NCBI GenBank assembly: GCA_028694305.1
Contig: JAQUTO010000024.1
Span: 1-9,728, forward strand
Source of the DNA: Bacilli bacterium
GTDB taxonomy: Bacteria > Bacillota_I > Bacilli_A > RFN20 > UBA1709
Length of the DNA: 9,728 nucleotides
Direction of reading: 5' to 3'
Part shown: piece after piece, positions 6,616 to 9,728 of the stretch
How the letters are laid out: every line of letters begins with the position of its first letter
How positions within the stretch are numbered: position 1 is the stretch's first letter
The notes under the pieces: generated by a model
Databases searched by the model: none
What the model saw: the letters and a program-made list of their open reading frames with translations, nothing else
Told to the model about the DNA's origin: nothing
Made by a program: the position numbers and the translations under genes

Positions 6616-7131
6616 ATGAATTATGTTACATTAGGTAAGATTATTAACGTGCGGGGTTTAAAGGGTGAAGTTAAAATTTTAACTTCGACTGATTTTAGTA
6701 AACTTCGTTATAAAGTTGGTAATGAACTTATCTTAGAAAATGAAGATACTCATGATGTAGTTACAGTGACTGTGGCCCATCACGTGCAAGTTGCTTCTTT
6801 TGATTTTGTGATTTTTAATGAGATTAAAGACGTTGATACTGCCAACAAATATCGTGGTTATTATGTTCAATATCCGGTTGATAAACTTCAAAAACTTGAT
6901 GATCAACTCTATTACTATGAAGTGATAGGTATGAAAGTTTATGAGGGGAATGAATATCGGGGTAAAGTTGTGGATTTAACATCTGCTGGTAAAACCACTT
7001 TCTTAGTTGTGAACTCACTCTTAAACCAAAGAATTCAAATTCCTTTTATTTCGGCTTTTGTTAAAAGTGTTAATACTACAGATAAAATCGTTATCTTAAA
7101 TAAATGGGAGGGGTTATTTGATGAAGATTGA
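6616..7131 (+). CDS. rimM: Ribosome maturation factor RimM
   Basis: RimM binds the 30S subunit through S19 and helps the 16S rRNA 3' (head) domain mature. The 171-residue length is normal. The N-terminal barrel opens with VTLGKIINVRGLKGEVKIL, the family signature, and the PRC-barrel half starts near residue 92 (QLYYYEVIGMKVY) and includes GKVVDLTSAGKTTFLVV. The ATG at 6616 matches the family N-terminus; an in-frame GTG at 6589 would add nine residues encoded by the terminator and is rejected. No Shine-Dalgarno precedes the ATG and the -10 box ends six bases before it, so the mRNA is probably leaderless. It ends in TGA, overlapping trmD by 11 bases. Confidence 0.95.
   Translation: MNYVTLGKIINVRGLKGEVKILTSTDFSKLRYKVGNELILENEDTHDVVTVTVAHHVQVASFDFVIFNEIKDVDTANKYRGYYVQYPVDKLQKLDDQLYYYEVIGMKVYEGNEYRGKVVDLTSAGKTTFLVVNSLLNQRIQIPFISAFVKSVNTTDKIVILNKWEGLFDED
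7106..7113 (+). promoter_or_regulatory. Ribosome binding site inside rimM that sets the trmD start
   Basis: GGGAGGGG lies seven bases before the ATG at 7121. It supports that ATG rather than the preceding in-frame TTG at 7118. Confidence 0.75.
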
Positions 7132-7894
7132 TATTTTAACCTTGTTTCCCGAGATGTTTACAGGTTTTCTAGATACCTCAATTATTAAAAGAGCAGTCTT
7201 CAAAAAAGCAGTTGAGATTGCTACGCATGATATTCGCTCTTTTACCTTGGATAAAAATGGGAGAGTTGATGATTGTAGTGTTGGTGGAGGCGCGGGACTA
7301 ATTATGAAGTGCCAGCCAGTCTTAGATTGTTTGGCTTCCATTAAAACAAGCGATACTTTTGTGGTCTTAACTTCACCAAGAGGAGTAAAGTTTAATCAGG
7401 CTTTAGCCCATGAATTAGCCAGTAAGAAACACTTAGTGATTATTTGTGGTCATTATGAGGGCGTTGATCAAAGAATATCTAAACAAGTAGATTTAGAAGT
7501 ATCTATTGGCGATTATATTTTAACTGGCGGGGAATTACCAGCCATGGTGATTAGCGATGCTATCATTCGTCTTGAAGATGGTGCCATTAGTGAAGAATCA
7601 ATCATTGAAGAGTCATTTGAAAATGGTTTACTTGAATATCCTCAATATGCACTTCCTCGTGAATATAATGGGGAGATTATCCCTGATATCCTATTTAGTG
7701 GTAATCATACTGCTATTGCTAAATGGCGTTTGAAAGAAAGCTTAAGACTAACCAAAGCTAAAAGGCCTGATTTACTAGTAAATCGCAAATTCACTAAGAC
7801 CGAACAGAAGTTATTAAATGAGTTAGAAGAGGGTAATGAAAATCCTAAATGGTTGCAAGATGCAGTCAAAAAAGCTAAAAAGTTTATGAAATAA
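7121..7894 (+). CDS. trmD: tRNA (guanine-N1)-methyltransferase TrmD
   Basis: TrmD makes m1G37 next to the anticodon, using S-adenosylmethionine, and so prevents +1 frameshifting. The 257 residues show the SPOUT trefoil-knot fold. After MKIDILTLFPEMF come VDDCSVGGGAGLIMK (GGGAG at 55-59), LTSPRGVKF, IICGHYEGVDQR at 107-118, and SIGDYILTGGELPAMVISDA near 128-147. The C-terminal domain holds SGNHTAIAKWRLKESL. Two positions differ from common family sequence: the residue just before the conserved SF, an aspartate in E. coli (D169), is E164, and the usual YTRP is YALP at 176-179. Everything else is conserved, so I expect an active enzyme. It is the second gene of the rimM-trmD unit and ends in a terminator; rplS, which usually follows, is not here. 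Confidence 0.96.
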   Translation: MKIDILTLFPEMFTGFLDTSIIKRAVFKKAVEIATHDIRSFTLDKNGRVDDCSVGGGAGLIMKCQPVLDCLASIKTSDTFVVLTSPRGVKFNQALAHELASKKHLVIICGHYEGVDQRISKQVDLEVSIGDYILTGGELPAMVISDAIIRLEDGAISEESIIEESFENGLLEYPQYALPREYNGEIIPDILFSGNHTAIAKWRLKESLRLTKAKRPDLLVNRKFTKTEQKLLNELEEGNENPKWLQDAVKKAKKFMK

Positions 7895-7897
7895 AAT

Positions 7898-7925
7898 AAA
7901 AAAGACCTCGTGAGAGGCTTTTTTT
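7898..7925 (+). terminator. Intrinsic terminator after trmD
   Basis: CCTC (7906-7909) and GAGG (7914-7917) enclose a GTGA loop. Below an A/C mismatch and a G/T pair, an A tract (7898-7903) can pair with the T tract (7920-7925), which makes it potentially bidirectional. Confidence 0.85.
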
Positions 7926-7929
7926 ATTT

Positions 7930-7946
7930 GCACACAAGGTGTGTGC
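7930..7946. repeat. Perfect 6-bp inverted repeat next to the trmD terminator
   Basis: GCACAC (7930-7935) and GTGTGC (7941-7946) flank AAGGT. No T tract follows, so it is not a standard terminator. It lies between the trmD terminator and the left direct repeat, at the junction of core and accessory DNA. It could be a protein site or a recombination-end hairpin; function unknown. Confidence 0.5.
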
Positions 7947-7955
7947 ATTTACCCC

Positions 7956-8003
7956 AGTAGGGTTAATTCTGAGTCCTGTAAAACTCAAATAATTGCAAAC
8001 TCT
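7956..8003 (+). repeat. Left copy of a diverged direct repeat flanking the accessory module
   Basis: AGTAG at 7956-7960 and then 7974-8003 match 9603-9607 and 9618-9647. The core TCCTGTAAAACT is identical in both copies, and by hand alignment 25 of 30 bases agree over 7974-8003. The two cores start 1644 bases apart and bracket the two accessory genes. This copy lies before the module's promoter. It could be a recombination site, an ancestral duplication or the ends of neighbouring cassettes. Confidence 0.55.
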
Positions 8004-8018
8004 AGTTATACTGAAAAG

Positions 8019-8038
8019 ATGAGCCACAATGAGCCATA
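8019..8038 (+). repeat. Tandem 10-bp repeat over the -35 region
   Basis: ATGAGCCACA (8019-8028) is followed directly by ATGAGCCATA (8029-8038), nine of ten bases identical and spaced one helical turn. It ends seven bases before the extended -10 box, covering where a -35 box would be. An operator or activator site is plausible but inferred. Confidence 0.5.
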
Positions 8039-8044
8039 ACGAAG

Positions 8045-8053
8045 TGTTATAAT
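8045..8053 (+). promoter_or_regulatory. Extended -10 promoter for the accessory module
   Basis: TGTTATAAT is the same nine bases as at the rpsP and rimM promoters. The -35 position (CACAAT at 8025-8030) is poor and lies in the tandem repeat. Transcription would start near 8060, giving a leader of about 70 bases with a hairpin terminator in it. Confidence 0.72.
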
Positions 8054-8082
8054 GGTAGCATAGAAGTTTAGGCGATAAAGAT

Positions 8083-8107
8083 AACCACCATTACAGGTGG
8101 TTTTTTT
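8083..8107 (+). terminator. Intrinsic terminator in the leader of the accessory operon (possible attenuator)
   Basis: AACCACC (8083-8089) pairs with GGTGGTT (8096-8102) around ATTACA, with seven T bases at 8101-8107. It lies between the promoter at 8045-8053 and the gene at 8129. No other promoter is evident after it, so expression would need readthrough, or the short transcript itself (about 48 bases) may be the product. Confidence 0.8.
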
Positions 8108-8128
8108 ATTAAGAAAGGGGTTGATAAT

Positions 8129-9322
8129 ATGCCAAAGAAACCTAATAGAACCGACTTGCAAAACTATGTTCCAGCCGGAAATGGCGACGAAAGTGGCGAG
8201 TATCGGGGTGGAACATCTACTAGCGAGGGAATGCACGATAGCGACTGTGAGAATTATAGGAAGGTCCTTGAAGCCAAAAAGGAAGCATTAGGCAACGCAT
8301 TTAACCCGGCAAGTAAACCGGAAGAAGAATTAGTTCGTGATCCAAATAAACAAAGCACAGAGTTTAATAAAGAAAAATATTTTAAGACTTACACCTTAAA
8401 CGATAAAGATACATCGTTCTTTGTTAGCAAATACGATGAAATGAATGATTTTGGGAAAAAACAAATAGCCGAATTGTCAAGTAAAATGGACACTAGGTTT
8501 GACCGAAGTCTAAGCGGAACGGGAAGTTTTGTTGTCCACTTGAATGACTTGAACGGAGGAACAGTGATTATTCCTGGCGACGACAATAGAGCCAACCGTG
8601 TTATGGCACACGAATATGGTCATGCCATAGACTTTAACTTTGGAGAAGAGGGGGTGTTTGCTTCTTCAAGCGTTCACCTATCCAACGGTAGAACAATGGA
8701 GGATGCTGTTTGCAACCACGCTAATGCAGTAGACAGATCCAGGATAAGCGACTTATTTTATGAGTTTCATGACGAAGTAGGTAAATTAACATCCAAAGTA
8801 TGCGAACAAGAAGGAATTAGTAAAGAAGATATAGAGCGTGCCACTTCTCTTAATACCGAGTTGGCAAGAACGGAAGCACAGTTCTATCATGAAACATACA
8901 ATAACCGAGAATTGCAAGGACGCAAAGAAGAAATAATGAATAAAAAGGTTGCCGAAAAAGGTTTTAGCCCTAGTGAAATAGATACATTAAAAAAAATATA
9001 TAAGAGGGTTAGCGAAATCAAGTCTAAATCATTGGCCGAACTACAACCAAAATGGGCTGTTATCAGCGACTATTATGGTTATATTGATGGGGAGGGGTAT
9101 CTAATGGGCTGTGGACATTCCGTAGATTATTATAGAAAAAGGGGTGGATATTCCGCCGTGACACGGGAGGTCTTTGCTGAATTAACAGAACAAAGGTTCA
9201 ACGACGAGGCTAATTACCAATTCACGAAGAGTAAAATGCCCGATGTTGTAGAAGCTTATGAAGAGTTATATAATAAGATTAAATCAGGTGTAATTAAGTC
9301 GCTTAAAGAGAGAAGAGGGTAG
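8129..9322 (+). CDS. Predicted zincin-type metallopeptidase-like protein, phage/toxin-associated type
   Basis: The 397-residue protein has no signal peptide or membrane segment. A polar N-terminus with glycine-rich YVPAGNGDESGEYRGG (about 13-28) leads to a core with FVVHLNDLNGGTVIIPGD. The zinc-binding motif HEYGH is at 161-165, in VMAHEYGHAIDF. A helical, charged stretch (about 205-310) comes next, then SDYYGYI (from 313), GCGHS (H330), DYYRKRGG and REVFAELTE with FAE at 349-351. The order HExxH ... SD ... GH ... Y ... FAE resembles metallopeptidase-like domains seen beside phage head morphogenesis proteins and in some toxins; E351 is the best candidate for third zinc ligand. The long helical insert is unusual from what I recall. 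AAGAAAGGGG at 8111-8120 is the ribosome site. It uses more TTG leucine codons than the core genes. Substrate and function are unknown. Confidence 0.8.
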   Translation: MPKKPNRTDLQNYVPAGNGDESGEYRGGTSTSEGMHDSDCENYRKVLEAKKEALGNAFNPASKPEEELVRDPNKQSTEFNKEKYFKTYTLNDKDTSFFVSKYDEMNDFGKKQIAELSSKMDTRFDRSLSGTGSFVVHLNDLNGGTVIIPGDDNRANRVMAHEYGHAIDFNFGEEGVFASSSVHLSNGRTMEDAVCNHANAVDRSRISDLFYEFHDEVGKLTSKVCEQEGISKEDIERATSLNTELARTEAQFYHETYNNRELQGRKEEIMNKKVAEKGFSPSEIDTLKKIYKRVSEIKSKSLAELQPKWAVISDYYGYIDGEGYLMGCGHSVDYYRKRGGYSAVTREVFAELTEQRFNDEANYQFTKSKMPDVVEAYEELYNKIKSGVIKSLKERRG

Positions 9323-9325
9323 TTT

Positions 9326-9556
9326 ATGGAACAAGAAAGAATAGCAAAAGTGTTAGAAGAAATGAGAGAAACTCTTGCCAAAGAATACAGAGAAGCGTTT
9401 AACGAAGACCTGCCACAATTATACGAGTTTGGAACCAAAGATTATATAAGGCTATATTCGCTGGCCTTAAAGCGAGGGTCGGCTATTACTAGGGAAGAAA
9501 TAGATAAAGAGGCCGACAAAATCATAGAAAATACACCGAACGATGTATTATATTAG
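9326..9556 (+). CDS. Small helical protein of unknown function, partner of the metallopeptidase-like gene
   Basis: This 76-residue protein is not one I recognise. It is highly charged and looks mostly helical: an N-terminal amphipathic helix rich in E, K and R (about 1-25), a middle segment with LPQLYEFGTKDYIRLYSLAL, and a third helix with ITREEIDKEADKII. No cysteine, membrane segment or DNA-binding motif is visible. It starts three bases after the previous stop, with AGAGGG at 9313-9318 as ribosome site, and a terminator follows its stop, so the two genes form one closed operon. A small acidic gene after a putative effector could be an inhibitor or immunity protein, but nothing in the sequence proves it. 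Confidence 0.72.
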   Translation: MEQERIAKVLEEMRETLAKEYREAFNEDLPQLYEFGTKDYIRLYSLALKRGSAITREEIDKEADKIIENTPNDVLY

Positions 9557-9561
9557 TTAGC

Positions 9562-9582
9562 AAGGGAGCGAAAGCTCCTTTT
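9562..9582 (+). terminator. Intrinsic terminator of the accessory operon
   Basis: GGAGC (9565-9569) and GCTCC (9574-9578) enclose a GAAA tetraloop, extended by G/T and A/T pairs into TTTT at 9579-9582. It starts six bases after the last stop codon. Confidence 0.88.
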
Positions 9583-9602
9583 ATATTAGGAAAGGTAGGG
9601 GG

Positions 9603-9647
9603 AGTAGTGATTCCCACTCCTGTAAAACTGAAGTAATCGAAAACTGT
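9603..9647 (+). repeat. Right copy of the diverged direct repeat flanking the accessory module
   Basis: AGTAG (9603-9607) and 9618-9647 match the left copy at 7956-7960 and 7974-8003, with the identical core TCCTGTAAAACT at 9618-9629. The spacing between AGTAG and the core is three bases shorter than on the left. It lies just after the operon terminator. Confidence 0.55.
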
Positions 9648-9672
9648 TAGAGATTTTGTATTGAATTAACTA

Positions 9673-9702
9673 GGGCAGAAACCGCAATATTTTGCGTGGC
9701 CC
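9673..9702. repeat. Nested inverted repeat at the right edge
   Basis: CGCAA (9683-9687) and TTGCG (9692-9696) flank TATT, and outside them GGGC (9673-9676) can pair with GCCC (9699-9702). There is no T tract, so it is not a simple terminator. Confidence 0.45.
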
Positions 9703-9707
9703 AAGAA

Positions 9708-9724
9708 GTGACAAATCTTGTTAC
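9708..9724. repeat. Near-palindrome at the window end
   Basis: GTGACAA (9708-9714) and TTGTTAC (9718-9724) form arms with one mismatch around ATC. The size and symmetry are like a dimeric protein site, either an operator or a recombinase core. No gene is visible between 9557 and the window end. Confidence 0.4.
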
Positions 9725-9728
9725 TATT

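Noticed and set aside
7118..7120. TTG at 7118 as the trmD start
   Set aside because: The next codon is ATG with better spacing to GGGAGGGG, and TrmD proteins start MKIDILTLFPEMF.
7129..7131. UGA read as tryptophan, which would extend rimM
   Set aside because: RimM has its normal length when UGA is a stop, trmD starts here with a good ribosome site, and tryptophans in the window are TGG.
7951..8010. tRNA or tRNA-derived attachment site near the left repeat
   Set aside because: The segment GGTTAATTC only faintly resembles a T-arm; no anticodon stem, acceptor stem or CCA end can be drawn.
9603..9660. Integron attC site
   Set aside because: The repeat lacks the paired RYYYAAC and GTTRRRY core sites with intervening imperfect symmetry, and no integron integrase is visible.
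1..9728. CRISPR array, rRNA, insertion sequence or transposase
   Set aside because: I saw no regularly spaced repeats, no conserved rRNA sequence and no transposase or integrase frame on either strand.

Overview
The window is AT-rich chromosomal DNA from a low-GC Gram-positive-type bacterium (Firmicutes/Bacilli, including Tenericutes-like gut lineages). Three things point there: the gene order recG-plsX-rnc-ftsY-ylxM-ffh-rpsP-khpA-rimM-trmD, the AGGAGG-type ribosome binding sites, and strong TTA/AAA/GAA codon use. UGA appears to be a normal stop (it ends rimM at the expected length) and tryptophan is written TGG, so the UGA=Trp code of Mycoplasma and Spiroplasma is not supported. I cannot name the species.

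Bases 1-7894 are a compact, all-plus-strand housekeeping block. The 3' part of recG (replication fork helicase) is followed by a promoter and one long apparent transcription unit: plsX (phospholipid synthesis), rnc (RNase III), ftsY (SRP receptor), an unrecognised three-helix membrane protein, ylxM and ffh (SRP GTPase). Its genes overlap or lie 2-10 bases apart, and it ends in a strong terminator. A second unit, rpsP-khpA, starts from a promoter whose -35 box lies inside that terminator. It ends in a terminator built partly from the last codons of khpA. A third unit, rimM-trmD, begins with an extended -10 box only six bases before the rimM ATG, so its mRNA is probably leaderless. Compared with the usual Firmicutes order, fapR, fabD, fabG, acpP and smc are absent from their normal places. 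The units link membrane lipid synthesis, protein targeting, and ribosome and tRNA maturation.

Bases 7895-9728 are different in character. After the trmD terminator, where rplS would usually follow, there is a two-gene accessory module. It holds a 397-residue protein with a zinc-peptidase HExxH motif, resembling metallopeptidase-like domains of phage head-associated and toxin proteins, followed three bases later by a 76-residue helical protein. The module has its own extended -10 promoter over a tandem 10-bp repeat, a terminator hairpin inside the leader, and its own 3' terminator. A diverged direct repeat (exact 12-base core, about 25/30 matching) lies on each side, about 1.64 kb apart. Inverted repeats fill the last 60 bases. 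The layout suggests an inserted cassette, possibly a toxin-like effector with a partner protein. Mobility and function are inferences.
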